From DT-111 sp965263225 (GTDB lineage Bacteria; Bacteroidota; Bacteroidia; Chitinophagales; Saprospiraceae): a stretch of DNA of 64,000 nucleotides. The stretch spans positions 62,001-126,000 of the forward strand of contig CBDHHG010000055.1 of NCBI GenBank assembly GCA_965263225.1. Reading direction: 5' to 3'. A program made the translations under genes and the position numbers. Under the pieces are notes generated by a model. That model worked only from the letters and a program-made list of their open reading frames with translations, was not told the DNA's origin and ran no database searches. Shown here piece by piece: positions 19,884-28,916 of the stretch (the first letter of the stretch is position 1; each line of letters starts with the position of its first letter).

Positions 19884-20621
19884 TTACATCCCTAGGGTTG
19901 ATACTACTAGAGAGCGTTTTCGTACAGAGACTGGGATTTTACTTCCATCCTTCATCAACAAATAGCCTCCATCTTGTTTGACGAAGGCTTTTACAAAAGG
20001 AAGATGTACTAAATGAGATTGGTGAACACGGAGGAAGGCGTGATCCTTCAATGTCTGTTCGAAAGACTTTAAGGTTTTAGTTACCAATAGTTTTTCTCCG
20101 CTCTCGAAAAAAAACCGACAGTAATTACTCATTGATTCACAACGTACAATTTGGCTAATGTCAACGATATGAATCTTTTCTTGCGTATGCAAAGCAATGC
20201 GATCCGGTGCAGCACTCGTTTGCAGTTGCTCATTTAAAAGTTCAAATTGCTGCTGATTGATCAATTGTGCCTTCGCACGTGTTACGGCCTCTTCTAATTC
20301 TTCCGGATCAACGGGCTTAAGCAGATAGTCCACAGCGGCAAATCGAAAGGCTTTCACCGCAAAATGATCCAGTGCGGTCGTAAAAATGATCTTCGCCTCC
20401 AATGTACCGCCGACTATTTCCAGTAAGTCAAAACCCGTTCCATCCGCTAGCTCAATATCTAAGAAAAGAAGATCAGGTGAATATTGTCGTAACAACTTGG
20501 CTCCTTGAACCACAGAAGGCGCATGTCCAATCACCTCAACATCTGGACAATAATCACCAAGATGAAGCAAGAGATTTTCCAGCGCTATCGGATTATCTTC
20601 TATGATTATGGCAGTTGGCAT
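19884..20621 (-). CDS. LytTR-family response regulator
   Basis: The 245-residue protein has a receiver domain (about residues 1-120) with the acidic pair E8-D9, the phosphoacceptor D55 in LLFLDIELADG, the switch Thr in IIFTTALDHF and the conserved Lys in DYLLKPVDPEE. The C-terminal LytTR DNA-binding domain follows (about 150-245; IHIVDISQIVRCES, FLRVHQSHLVHLPFV). It starts 1 base after the stop of the histidine kinase gene, so the two are cotranscribed and form a two-component pair. Confidence 0.93.
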   Translation of the reverse strand: MPTAIIIEDNPIALENLLLHLGDYCPDVEVIGHAPSVVQGAKLLRQYSPDLLFLDIELADGTGFDLLEIVGGTLEAKIIFTTALDHFAVKAFRFAAVDYLLKPVDPEELEEAVTRAKAQLINQQQFELLNEQLQTSAAPDRIALHTQEKIHIVDISQIVRCESMSNYCRFFFESGEKLLVTKTLKSFEQTLKDHAFLRVHQSHLVHLPFVKAFVKQDGGYLLMKDGSKIPVSVRKRSLVVSTLGM

Positions 20622-20622
20622 A

Positions 20623-23583
20623 TTACAACAAAGGTAAATGTATTTTCACATAAGTCCCGCCTTCTCCATTAGGATTTGACCCAATTTCAAATACCTTATC
20701 AAAGGATCTTCCTGTCTCATCCAGCAGTTCCAACCTTTCACGGGTCACTTGCAAAGCCAAGGAACGATGATTGCTATGAGCCTTACCCTTTTCTTTTGTT
20801 AAACCCACTCCATTATCCTTAACCCTACAAATTACTTCTTGCTGCTGAATCTCAAAATGCACACTAATCTGTCCTTTCTTTTTCAAGGGTGTCACCCCAT
20901 GAATAATAGCATTCTCGACGAAGGGTTGTACCATCATAGAAGGAATAGATACTTCCTCTGCCTCCTCCGCTGGATGTACACTAACTTCATAATCAAATGT
21001 ATGTCCTCTACTGAATTGTTCAATGTTCAAATAGGCCTCTAAGCTTTCTATCTCCTCTGCCAGCAGGACTTTAGGTTGTCTAGCATTTTCCAAGATAGAC
21101 CGCATTAATTTCGAGAACTTTGCTAAATATCTTCGAGCTGTCTTAGGGTCTTGTTTTCCAATCAGTAATTGGATGGAATTTAAGGCATTAAAGATGAAAT
21201 GAGGATTCATCTGCAACTGTAGAGCCTTCTGTTCCAGTTCAATAATCTGCTTATCAAGCCTAAGCCGTTCTTCTGCTGCCCGTGCTCTCTGTTTTACCTT
21301 TTGCAATTCCCTCCAAAAGCTTCCACTCACCAACAAAATTAGCAATAAGCCCCCTCCCCAACGTACTGAGGGCCACTCCCACCAAGGGGCATTCACGGCA
21401 AAATCTAGCTGAATGGGGGTAGAGGCTATGCCGGTCTCCGTTTGCACACTCCGTACTCGAAAGCTGTAACTACCTGGAGTCAAATTAGCATAGGTGATCT
21501 CTTTATTTTCTGTTTCTGGGGACCAGTCTGAATCCCACCCTACCAATCGATATTGATACCGGATTTTGGTGGCTTGATTTTGTTCGACCCCTAAGAAGGA
21601 AAAGGTGAAGTTGTTTTGTTGATAAGGGAAAAACAAGGTTCCTTCCCACTGATTCCAGGATCCAATGCTCGTACCATAAGGAGTCTCTTGCAGCTCTTCG
21701 GTAAAGAGTTGAATTCCAGTCATGATAATTTCCGGAGGAACACTAGAGTAGTTCACCAGTTTTGCATTGTATTTCACCAAACCAGCCACTGTTCCCCAAT
21801 ACAAATTTCCATCGCGATCCTCAACCGCTAGGCCCGGGATCGTCTCCACGCCCTTAAACCCCTCGGACGGGCCATAATGTTGTACACTTTTAGGTATACG
21901 GTCAGCATCCAAAAATATGCGATCTACCCCCGATTCACTTCCAATCCATAGCTCTTGACTACGTGTACACTGAATCGAGTTCACCGTGTTGGAATACAAT
22001 CCATTTTCATACGTGAAGCGCTCTAATCCAATCGAATCTGCATAAATATTGAGGCGCACCAGTCCTGCTCGCTTACTACCTACCCACAGGTAACCACTGG
22101 TGTCCTCCAATGCCGAAGTAAGTTCGCCAACTGGCATCCCAAGCCGTTTGTCAAATTGGTACAACAGTGCCCCTTTCTTCCAACAAAGCAACCCTGCATC
22201 TTCTGTACAGATCCAAAGGCGCTGATATTGGTCTACATGAACATCATTTAATTTGTTGCTAGGAAGTCCTTCCAATCTTCCCCATCTAATAGTTTCCAAG
22301 CGAGAGATTGAATCTAATGGTAGCTGAATTTCCAAGAGCCCTCCTTCAACTGGCAAAGCCCATAGTTTACCTGAGGCATCCCAGACAAGCTCTTTATATC
22401 CGATATCCTCCAAACCTACTTCATGTCCAAGGTGAATTAGAGTGTCCTGTTTCCAACGCCACAGTCCATTTTTTTGCGTAGCCATCCAAATCGTACTGTC
22501 CGTGTCCCATTCCATATTCCTAACTGTGAAGTTAGAAATTGTGTCCCATTTGCTACGTCTAATCGCACTTTCTCCCAACTTAAATAGCCCCTTGTTTTCG
22601 ATAGCATAACTGACCTGCCCCGTAGGGTCAAGCCCTAGAAAACTTAGCGTCCCATCTCCTATCTCTGTACGAGTCGGATAAAAATCAAACAAGCGCCCGC
22701 CATACAAACTGAGGCCTTTATTAGTACCAATCCATAGATTCCCCCAGAGGTCTTTATCAATTGACCAAACACTTTGTCCCGCGCGTATACCTAATTGTTC
22801 CATGCTAGAGGTTGTCTCATCCCAACGGAAGAGTCCATCAGCTGAACCAATCCAAAGATTACCAGATGAATCTCCATAAATCGATTCTATTTGCGTTTTA
22901 GGTAGCCAACGATTCCCAATAAACGGGCTGAAGTTTGATCCATTCCAGATAAACAGGCCTTGATTCTCTGTAGCCAGATATATCAAACCTTTCCTATCTT
23001 CTCCAACAGCTAATACTTCTAGAGAAAACCCTTCAACTGGCCTAGGTATTTCATTTACTAGTTCCCATAGTCCCTCACGTGTACCCAGCCAAGTATGCCC
23101 ACTTTTGTCCGTAAAAATAGTGTTGACCTGCCTAGAAGGCTTTGAGAGCCTAGCCACAGAACGATCCGTTTTCCGATAAAGGCCTGAAGCCGTCCCTATC
23201 CACATTTGCCCGGAGGTATCCTGTGCTAAACACTTCACGTTCAACTTTCGCTCTCCCCAACGCTCAATCTTTCTCCCTTCATAAAAAGCCAGTCCTTTGT
23301 CTGTACCGATCCAAAGCCGTCCTTCTTTATCTTCGAACAAAGCATTGACACGATTATCTGGGAGCCCTTGTCGAGTGGCATAATTCACGAAATCGACTCC
23401 ATCATAACGAGAAAGACCTCCCCCCTGCGTACCCGCCCATACAAATCCACGGCTATCACATAGAACTGTCCGAATTTCAGATTGCGCCAAACCATCTTGT
23501 ACCGTCAGGTGCTGAAAAGAGAGGGATTGACTAGAAAGCGTTAAAGAAAGTTGTAAGACTATATAGAAGCAGAATAAGCGCAT
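20623..23583 (-). CDS. Two-component-propeller sensor histidine kinase (LytS-type)
   Basis: The 986-residue sensor has a signal peptide, then two propeller-like series of repeats containing WIGTxxGL-type units (residues about 20-640), a Y_Y_Y domain (QYRLVGWDSDWSPETENKEI), one transmembrane helix (about 745-765), a short coiled coil and a HisKA_3/LytS-type kinase core. QMNPHFIFNALNSIQLLIG contains the phosphorylated His, and VKDNGVGL is the ATP-binding G1 box. The periplasmic propellers bind an unknown signal. The cognate regulator is the next gene. Such pairs often control polysaccharide use in Bacteroidota, but this one has no such genes beside it. Confidence 0.92.
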   Translation of the reverse strand: MRLFCFYIVLQLSLTLSSQSLSFQHLTVQDGLAQSEIRTVLCDSRGFVWAGTQGGGLSRYDGVDFVNYATRQGLPDNRVNALFEDKEGRLWIGTDKGLAFYEGRKIERWGERKLNVKCLAQDTSGQMWIGTASGLYRKTDRSVARLSKPSRQVNTIFTDKSGHTWLGTREGLWELVNEIPRPVEGFSLEVLAVGEDRKGLIYLATENQGLFIWNGSNFSPFIGNRWLPKTQIESIYGDSSGNLWIGSADGLFRWDETTSSMEQLGIRAGQSVWSIDKDLWGNLWIGTNKGLSLYGGRLFDFYPTRTEIGDGTLSFLGLDPTGQVSYAIENKGLFKLGESAIRRSKWDTISNFTVRNMEWDTDSTIWMATQKNGLWRWKQDTLIHLGHEVGLEDIGYKELVWDASGKLWALPVEGGLLEIQLPLDSISRLETIRWGRLEGLPSNKLNDVHVDQYQRLWICTEDAGLLCWKKGALLYQFDKRLGMPVGELTSALEDTSGYLWVGSKRAGLVRLNIYADSIGLERFTYENGLYSNTVNSIQCTRSQELWIGSESGVDRIFLDADRIPKSVQHYGPSEGFKGVETIPGLAVEDRDGNLYWGTVAGLVKYNAKLVNYSSVPPEIIMTGIQLFTEELQETPYGTSIGSWNQWEGTLFFPYQQNNFTFSFLGVEQNQATKIRYQYRLVGWDSDWSPETENKEITYANLTPGSYSFRVRSVQTETGIASTPIQLDFAVNAPWWEWPSVRWGGGLLLILLVSGSFWRELQKVKQRARAAEERLRLDKQIIELEQKALQLQMNPHFIFNALNSIQLLIGKQDPKTARRYLAKFSKLMRSILENARQPKVLLAEEIESLEAYLNIEQFSRGHTFDYEVSVHPAEEAEEVSIPSMMVQPFVENAIIHGVTPLKKKGQISVHFEIQQQEVICRVKDNGVGLTKEKGKAHSNHRSLALQVTRERLELLDETGRSFDKVFEIGSNPNGEGGTYVKIHLPLL

Positions 23584-23689
23584 TCAGCTATATAAAGTTG
23601 GGTAATAGCATTGTCGGCATCAAAAATACAAATTGACCGCAATCTCCGGGCTAGATGAAGGGATTTTCACAAATCATCCATGTTGCATA

Positions 23690-25303
23690 CTATCGCATGA
23701 GAGTCACCGATCCAGATATGCGTCTTTCTTTTTGATCCTCCAGCAACAATACAGCGGTGTAGACATACACGCCTTCCCCAACCGCTTTCCCCCTACTCCA
23801 TCCATCCCAACCTTGGAAGTAATCGTTCGAATCCAGGTTCTGACCTTCGTATAAGAGATTGCCCCAACGATCAAAGATTTGCAAACTTACTACGTTGAGT
23901 AGATCTTCTCCACCAAGTATCATGAAACGATCATTGATACCATCATCATTTGGAGAAAAAACATTCGGGGCATATACCTCATAGAAGCTAAGATCTAGTA
24001 CTACCAAACTATCACACCCATAGTTGGTCTGCAAGGGAGAAAGATGTCGACCTGCCTGGCTGTAGCTAAATGGGCCGACAGCATAGCTCTCGGATTCAAA
24101 AATCCGGGCCACCACTGTATCAACATTGTTACTTGCTACCGCCAGGTTTACAATGACAGTACTATCACAGTTTTCGGTACTCTTGATGGTCCTCTGGTAA
24201 ATACCGGGTTGGTCCAAGTCTCGTTCCCCAAAACTCAATTGCTCTCCCTCACAGATAACTGCCTCTATTTCTGTCTTAAATCTTGGCCGAATGTAGGGGT
24301 AATTGGTTGTGACCTTGCAATCTACACTATTCGTCACTCGTACCTGATACGATCCTTCTACCTGCCTCGGCAAGTAAGAAGATTGGTTAGCTCCTAACAA
24401 GGCCACGCCATCCAAATACCATTGGTAATTGAGGGAGTCAAATTGTGGAACTTGCAAAGCAAATTGGTCGGTACATGGGTTGTCCCCATTATCTTGGATA
24501 ATAAACTCAAAAGCCGACTGTTCATCCAGAACAAGGTTATCCAAAAAGTAGTACAGGTTATTCTCCCTAGGTCGGTTGGGACAACCAGGTCCTATAGCGA
24601 TAGCATGAATATCTTGGGTCGGTGTTACATCGATACTAGTCTTTACCCATCTATTGGTACCCGATACACTCGTTGACCCCAAGATGGTCCAGCCAGGCCC
24701 ATTGGTAGGACAACCAAAATCACTATCTCCTATCCCAAAGGGCAAATTCTCACAATTTCCAGTGCCAAAAAAATGGATATTAATGGATGGGGAATTCAAA
24801 CCATTGGTAAAGCCCACCCAAAACTCAAAGCGGTAGTTTACTCCGACGCGCATAGGCGACAATAAACATGCCCCTACATACTCCTTCCATTCTGGATCTG
24901 GCTCCCCCATCCTCGCCCGCCCATCTCTAAACCCCACCACGGCTTGTCCGTCCGGCAAAGGCATAGGCACGGGGAGGCCATCCCACCCCATCCAACCACA
25001 GGTGTGCAAGTAATCTGTGGTAGGTTCGGAAGCCTGTATCCAGGTCTCTGCACAATTCAATTGGCTCCGATCATTCGGGCAACAGGTCTTATCTTCAAAA
25101 GAGGGATTCGGAATTAAAGATACCGGTTCTACCACCGGACAATCACAATCCGGATCATTCAAATCAATTAGACCATCCTGATCATCATCCAGAGCATTAT
25201 CACAAATCTCCTCTATCTGCTGCTGTCTCACGTCTGGAAATACGGAAGAGACCAGCATGCCCAAACCTGCGAAAAAAAGAGCCGGTTGCCAAAGCCATCT
25301 CAT
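23690..25303 (-). CDS. T9SS type B sorting-domain (gliding-motility C-terminal) surface protein
   Basis: The 537-residue protein begins with a signal peptide. Early on, QQIEEICDNALDDDQDGLID and DLNDPDCDC are Asp-rich, calcium-binding-like repeats. A carbohydrate-binding-like beta-sandwich follows (about residues 45-270), then Ig-like segments. The C-terminus FSPNDDGINDRFMI ... LQIFDRWGNLLYEG ... WDGWSRGKAVGEGVYVY is the type B C-terminal sorting domain used by the type IX secretion system. The protein is therefore exported to or through the cell surface. Its ligand is unknown. Confidence 0.9.
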   Translation of the reverse strand: MRWLWQPALFFAGLGMLVSSVFPDVRQQQIEEICDNALDDDQDGLIDLNDPDCDCPVVEPVSLIPNPSFEDKTCCPNDRSQLNCAETWIQASEPTTDYLHTCGWMGWDGLPVPMPLPDGQAVVGFRDGRARMGEPDPEWKEYVGACLLSPMRVGVNYRFEFWVGFTNGLNSPSINIHFFGTGNCENLPFGIGDSDFGCPTNGPGWTILGSTSVSGTNRWVKTSIDVTPTQDIHAIAIGPGCPNRPRENNLYYFLDNLVLDEQSAFEFIIQDNGDNPCTDQFALQVPQFDSLNYQWYLDGVALLGANQSSYLPRQVEGSYQVRVTNSVDCKVTTNYPYIRPRFKTEIEAVICEGEQLSFGERDLDQPGIYQRTIKSTENCDSTVIVNLAVASNNVDTVVARIFESESYAVGPFSYSQAGRHLSPLQTNYGCDSLVVLDLSFYEVYAPNVFSPNDDGINDRFMILGGEDLLNVVSLQIFDRWGNLLYEGQNLDSNDYFQGWDGWSRGKAVGEGVYVYTAVLLLEDQKERRISGSVTLMR

Positions 25304-25457
25304 ATATGTCGGTTTTAAGCCTTATTTATTGAACAGTATGCTGAATGTACTGAATAAATACAACTTGCCCTCCAAAAGTCAATTCCCTGACAATTACCAC
25401 TTTACAAGCCCTATTTCTCTACAGGAAAATACACCTAAAAAAAAAAGCCCAAAAGGC

Positions 25458-25488
25458 TTTCAATTTTCGTTTGCGTCTTTTACCTTTG
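25458..25488 (+). promoter_or_regulatory. Bacteroidota-type promoter of tRNA-Ser
   Basis: A TAccTTTG box at 25481-25488 matches the Bacteroidota -7 consensus TAnnTTTG. A TTTC at 25458-25461 lies 19 bases upstream, in the place of the -33 TTTG box. The tRNA begins 35 bases after the -7 box. Confidence 0.55.
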
Positions 25489-25523
25489 CGATCGCTTTTG
25501 AGCAATCGTATTTGTCCTTACAC

Positions 25524-25610
25524 GGAGGAGTGGCAGAGCGGTTGAATGCACTGGTCTTGAAAACCAGCGTGGGTGTGAGCCCACCGGGGGTTCGAATCCC
25601 TCCTCCTCCG
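25524..25610 (+). tRNA. tRNA-Ser(TGA), integration target
   Basis: The 87-base sequence folds as a type II tRNA: acceptor GGAGGAG pairs with CTCCTCC, the anticodon loop CTTGAAA carries TGA, a long variable arm (GTGGGTGTGAGCCCAC) is present, and the T-loop is GTTCGAATC. The gene is intact. Its 3' part, from base 25594, is the left copy of the 35-bp direct repeat that bounds the integrated element, so the element restores the tRNA on insertion. CCA is not encoded. Confidence 0.95.
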
Positions 25611-25628
25611 CGAGTTTTAACCTTAGGG
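25594..25628 (+). other. attL core (35-bp direct repeat)
   Basis: The segment begins GAATCCCTCCTCCTCCGC in the tRNA T-arm/acceptor and ends CCTTAGGG. It is identical to 60332-60366. Bases flanking it differ on the two sides, as expected for attL and attR. Confidence 0.9.
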
Positions 25629-25668
25629 TTTAATTACCAATCACTTACATTGCATTGGCCAAAATTGA

Positions 25669-25686
25669 TGACACAAAGTTGACACA
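25669..25686 (+). promoter_or_regulatory. Candidate integrase arm sites near attL
   Basis: TGACACA at 25669-25675 and TTGACACA at 25679-25686 lie about 40-58 bases inside the element. The same motif in inverse orientation (TGTGTCAA) occurs twice near attR. Paired short repeats on both arms are typical of tyrosine-integrase arm-binding sites. They overlap the start region of the integrase frame if a TTG start is used. Confidence 0.4.
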
Positions 25687-25711
25687 GTTTAGGCGTTCAA
25701 CTTTAGATGCA

Positions 25712-26902
25712 ATGAAAAAAAACTTTTTGCCTACCTATGAGCCGCCCAGGCTCGTCTGCGGAAATAATCGGTGGTATATACTCTTTTATGCACCCGATAA
25801 TCGAGGCCACCGAACTAGATACCGTCCTACTTTCAACCTGAATAGAATTAATGATGTCGACCTCCGGAGGGAGCGGGGTCATGAACTTGTGGCCAAAATG
25901 AATTGGTGGCTCGTCAATGGTCAAGATGCCTGGCGATTTGATGAGCGGCTAGTACCTCCTTTAGATCAACAGGAAATCAACCCATTACCGGAGACCAATA
26001 TCATGGAAGCCTTTGAAGTAGCTAGGAATGTGAAGGCTAATTCTGATAGGAAGGATACGAATAAGTGCTACAATAGCATATTCAACCTATTCACTCGATT
26101 CCTGAAGAAAAAGAAATGGCATCGGATGCCGATCAAGCAATTCAGCCGCCGCCATGCCATTGCCTATATGGATCACTGCATTGTGGATAGAAAGGTAGGA
26201 CCATGTACCTACAATAATAATATCATTGTTCTGCGAGCCCTTTTATATGCCTTGATTGAGCGAGAATATTACCCATCAGAAAACCCGTTTGCAAAAATCA
26301 AGATGAAGAAACTCCCTAAAAAACAACGACGAAACTTTACCCAACAGGAAGCCAGAACAGTGATTCAATACATCCAGAAATCAGAACCTTTGCTTTTCAT
26401 TGCTTTGCTTTTAGAGTACTGCTGTTTCGCTCGACCGGCGGAAATACGGCACCTGAAATTCAGGGATATTCATCTTGAAAAAGGGCTAGTATTCATTGAC
26501 AGCAGAAGTGGAAAAACCAGAGAGGATCGCTCTTTGACCATTCCCAATGAGTTTATAAAATACTTCTCCTCAGAATTTTTCTCTTCCTATCCCTCCAGCT
26601 ATTACATATTTGGCAGCGGGTTCCAGCCGCACCCGACAAAGCAATGTGGCAATAATACGATGGGGAAAAAACATCGTGACATTCTTAGAAAACTGAAAGA
26701 GAATGGCAGCTTAACTGATATTACTGGTCTTCAGTGGTACAGTTGGAAGGATACCGGGATCACTGATGCGCTGGATGATATTCCTTTATTGGCCGTACAA
26801 GATCAAGCTGGCCATAGTACTCCAGAAATGACTTTGCGATATAGACACAAGAAGTTAATCAATAAGAAGATCAAGGAAGGGTTTAAGAATAGGGTTATCT
26901 AA
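25712..26902 (+). CDS. int: Tyrosine recombinase (integrase) of the element
   Basis: The protein has a SAM-like N-terminal core-binding domain (about residues 90-190) and a C-terminal catalytic domain. EYCCFARPAEIRHLKFRD contains the first catalytic Arg, DQAGHSTPEMTLRYRH carries the GHS block and the nucleophile Tyr, and DSRSGKTRED provides the beta-hairpin Lys. The usual HxxRH box appears as WYSWKDTGIT, in which the usual SWKHTG form has Asp at the second His. I chose the ATG at 25712 (MKKNFLPTYEPP) over a TTG 57 bases upstream. The gene is adjacent to attL and reads inward. Confidence 0.92.
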   Translation: MKKNFLPTYEPPRLVCGNNRWYILFYAPDNRGHRTRYRPTFNLNRINDVDLRRERGHELVAKMNWWLVNGQDAWRFDERLVPPLDQQEINPLPETNIMEAFEVARNVKANSDRKDTNKCYNSIFNLFTRFLKKKKWHRMPIKQFSRRHAIAYMDHCIVDRKVGPCTYNNNIIVLRALLYALIEREYYPSENPFAKIKMKKLPKKQRRNFTQQEARTVIQYIQKSEPLLFIALLLEYCCFARPAEIRHLKFRDIHLEKGLVFIDSRSGKTREDRSLTIPNEFIKYFSSEFFSSYPSSYYIFGSGFQPHPTKQCGNNTMGKKHRDILRKLKENGSLTDITGLQWYSWKDTGITDALDDIPLLAVQDQAGHSTPEMTLRYRHKKLINKKIKEGFKNRVI

Positions 26903-27077
26903 TTTGATAACAAATTTATGGGGCCTCAGCTGAGATCTGGCGAACATTTGATATCATTTTTGGCTCAGCTGCGCGCTCGATGAAGTCTGGAGAAATCAAG
27001 TTTGATAACAAATCTAGTGGAAGCAGCGCTGGCTCTTGTCATGATCAGGGGGAGTACCAGGTCAATTTGATAACAAA
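26902..27077. repeat. Palindromic-motif array A (four AATTTGATAACAAATT-like units)
   Basis: The gene-free stretch between the integrase stop and the FGE-like gene holds four units of the motif ATTTGATAACAAAT at 26902, 26946 (variant with GATATC), 27000 and 27065. Each is a 6-bp inverted repeat around an asymmetric ATAA centre. The segments between are 30-50 bases and contain many short perfect palindromes, for example CTCAGCTGAG and CAGCGCTG. The same motif forms array B at 29.7-30.0 kb. No ORF or RNA gene is recognisable here. Confidence 0.7.
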
Positions 27078-27178
27078 AAGGCTATTAATTTGGTACTGTA
27101 ATATTGACAGGGAAATGCATACCCAGATTAGAAAAATCGAAAGCGCTTCGCGCTTAAAAAAGTAAAAGGGCCAAAGGG

Positions 27179-27964
27179 TTAGTACCGGATAACTCGAAAA
27201 CCTAAATTGCCGGACCTGAAATTGGCATCGTTCCAGTGGCGGTACGATACCCTACAGACGATATCGCTACGGTTCCAGGACCCGCCACGAATCACTCGAT
27301 ATATCGAATCCCATCGGCCTATCCAAGCTGAGCCATCGATGGGAACTCTTTTATAGTCACCGTGCCAATGGTCCGCACACCATTCATCTACATTACCGCT
27401 CATATCATACACCCCCAATGCGTTTGGGTATTTCAGTCCGACAGGCTTGGTTTGACCATAACTATTTTCTCTATACCAGCCTACCTCATCTAAATGATTA
27501 CTGCCGGAATACCGGAAGTCATTGTTGTAACTGCCCCCCTTAGCCGCATATTCCCATTCCGATTCACTGGACAGTCGATACCGATCTCCTGTTTGCTCAC
27601 TGAGCCATTGGCAATAGGTGACCGCGCCGTACCAAGTCACATAAACCACTGGATGTTTCTCGAAACCTTCCGCTGCCTGCCATTGACCGCTAGTGTGCTG
27701 TACTTCCCAATGGTGCTCATAGATCATCCTTTGACCTTGGTTTACCCCTGTTTGCACTTCAAAACTTCCATAAGCATTTAAGAAGTGCGCATACTGTGCA
27801 TTGGTAACTGGATATTTACCTAAATGAAAGCTGGAGACTTGGACTCTATGTATAGGTTGTTCTCTATCATACTCATTACTTCCCATTTCAAAAGTACCGC
27901 CTTCTATTGGGATAAGTTCGGGGAGAAGATGGAGAGGGCTGGATTGAGCGGTGCTACTGGGCAT
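27179..27964 (-). CDS. FGE-sulfatase (SUMF1) domain protein
   Basis: The 261-residue protein has a formylglycine-generating-enzyme/C-type-lectin-like fold from about residue 15: PIEGGTFEMGSNEYDREQP, FHLGKYPVTNAQYAHFLN, YRLSSESEWEYAAKGG, GVYDMSGNVDEWCAD and the end RGGSW...GFRVIRY. The start at 27964 (MPSSTAQSSP) is chosen because a longer reading would overlap the upstream 117-residue gene by 143 bases. The C-terminal region is where diversity-generating retroelements mutate such proteins, but no reverse transcriptase or template repeat is visible. It may be an adhesin-like or enzymatic protein; catalytic Cys residues of true FGE are not clearly present. Confidence 0.8.
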   Translation of the reverse strand: MPSSTAQSSPLHLLPELIPIEGGTFEMGSNEYDREQPIHRVQVSSFHLGKYPVTNAQYAHFLNAYGSFEVQTGVNQGQRMIYEHHWEVQHTSGQWQAAEGFEKHPVVYVTWYGAVTYCQWLSEQTGDRYRLSSESEWEYAAKGGSYNNDFRYSGSNHLDEVGWYRENSYGQTKPVGLKYPNALGVYDMSGNVDEWCADHWHGDYKRVPIDGSAWIGRWDSIYRVIRGGSWNRSDIVCRVSYRHWNDANFRSGNLGFRVIRY

Positions 27965-27980
27965 CTGTGGTACTTGGGTT

Positions 27981-28334
27981 TTACGCTGATAAATATAATG
28001 CTTTTGTGCTCTCGGTGAAAACAGTCCATTCTTCTTCCTCAATTTCAGTCCGGTAAGCTGAAGTCTGTTTGCGGTTACTTTTTTTGATGATTTGTGACAA
28101 TGGTTTTGCAGCCAGGGTTTCAATTGCTTTCAGGATTTCGTTCATCTTTGTCTCATCCTCCACGGATCCATATCCGTATAACTCAAAACCGATACCATGC
28201 AATGAACCATTTAGGGATTTAGGACAAATGGAGTTTATGTTATACACGAATTGCATACGAAAGAAGGGATCTTGCTCAGCCTCGCCCATCAATTCAAAGC
28301 CTAGGTTTAATAGATATTCTTTAGTGATTTTCAT
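27981..28334 (-). CDS. Hypothetical protein, upstream of FGE-like gene
   Basis: The 117-residue soluble protein (MKITKEYLLNLGFELM) has no family I recognise. It contains a mixed alpha/beta pattern with HGIGFELYGYGSVEDETKM and a Lys-rich tail. It ends 16 bases before the FGE-like gene and starts 2 bases after the end of a small membrane protein gene, so the three are probably one transcript. Confidence 0.65.
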   Translation of the reverse strand: MKITKEYLLNLGFELMGEAEQDPFFRMQFVYNINSICPKSLNGSLHGIGFELYGYGSVEDETKMNEILKAIETLAAKPLSQIIKKSNRKQTSAYRTEIEEEEWTVFTESTKALYLSA

Positions 28335-28336
28335 GT

Positions 28337-28537
28337 CTATTTATTGATTAAGAATTTTTCGTACAAATTGATTGCTCCATCGATGATCTTCACGCAAACC
28401 CATCCGACGATGGTTGCACCAAGCACCAACAACATGAACAGGCCAAGTTTACTATCCCAATGCACACCAAATAAGCTGGCGAACAGGATGAAGCAAAAGA
28501 TGTAGCAGATGATGAATCTTATAATGTTGATGTTCAT
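28337..28537 (-). CDS. Small two-helix membrane protein
   Basis: The 66-residue protein consists of two hydrophobic helices (about residues 5-24 and 30-51) with a short loop and a Lys-containing C-terminus (LYEKFLINK). No family is recognised. It could be a holin-like or accessory membrane protein of the element; position within the accessory operon rather than beside the muramidase argues against a dedicated holin. Confidence 0.6.
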   Translation of the reverse strand: MNINIIRFIICYIFCFILFASLFGVHWDSKLGLFMLLVLGATIVGWVCVKIIDGAINLYEKFLINK

Positions 28538-28670
28538 GATTTCAATTTAAGGACCGCTTCTTTTTCCTAGCTGAAGCTTTCACAGTTCAGAAGCGATCTT
28601 GATGTAATTATTTCAAAAAACTGTTTCTCTGAATGATTTCGACCAATTGACGGCTCAATCGTTTTTTCAC

Positions 28671-28916
28671 TTATCTCAGCTTTAAAGTTCCCTGCTTTAG
28701 TTGCTGTGCCTTACTTCTCAAGTATCTACTATGTAAATCCTGAAACTCAACATCTGTTAGGATGGTGAAGATCTCCAGGGCTCCTTCTATGCCTAAGTAA
28801 TATTTGTTGGCTAGATCTCGGTGTAGTTGTTTACTTTGGATAAGCCTTAGATATTCCGTCTTCCGCTCATCTAAGGTGCGCTGAAGCTCTGTTTGAATGG
28901 CTTTTCTATTCTTCAT
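28671..28916 (-). CDS. Small helical hypothetical protein
   Basis: The 81-residue, charged, helical protein (MKNRKAIQTELQRTLDERKT) shows no named domain. Its start overlaps the stop of the upstream 93-residue gene by 11 bases, indicating translational coupling. Confidence 0.6.
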   Translation of the reverse strand: MKNRKAIQTELQRTLDERKTEYLRLIQSKQLHRDLANKYYLGIEGALEIFTILTDVEFQDLHSRYLRSKAQQLKQGTLKLR

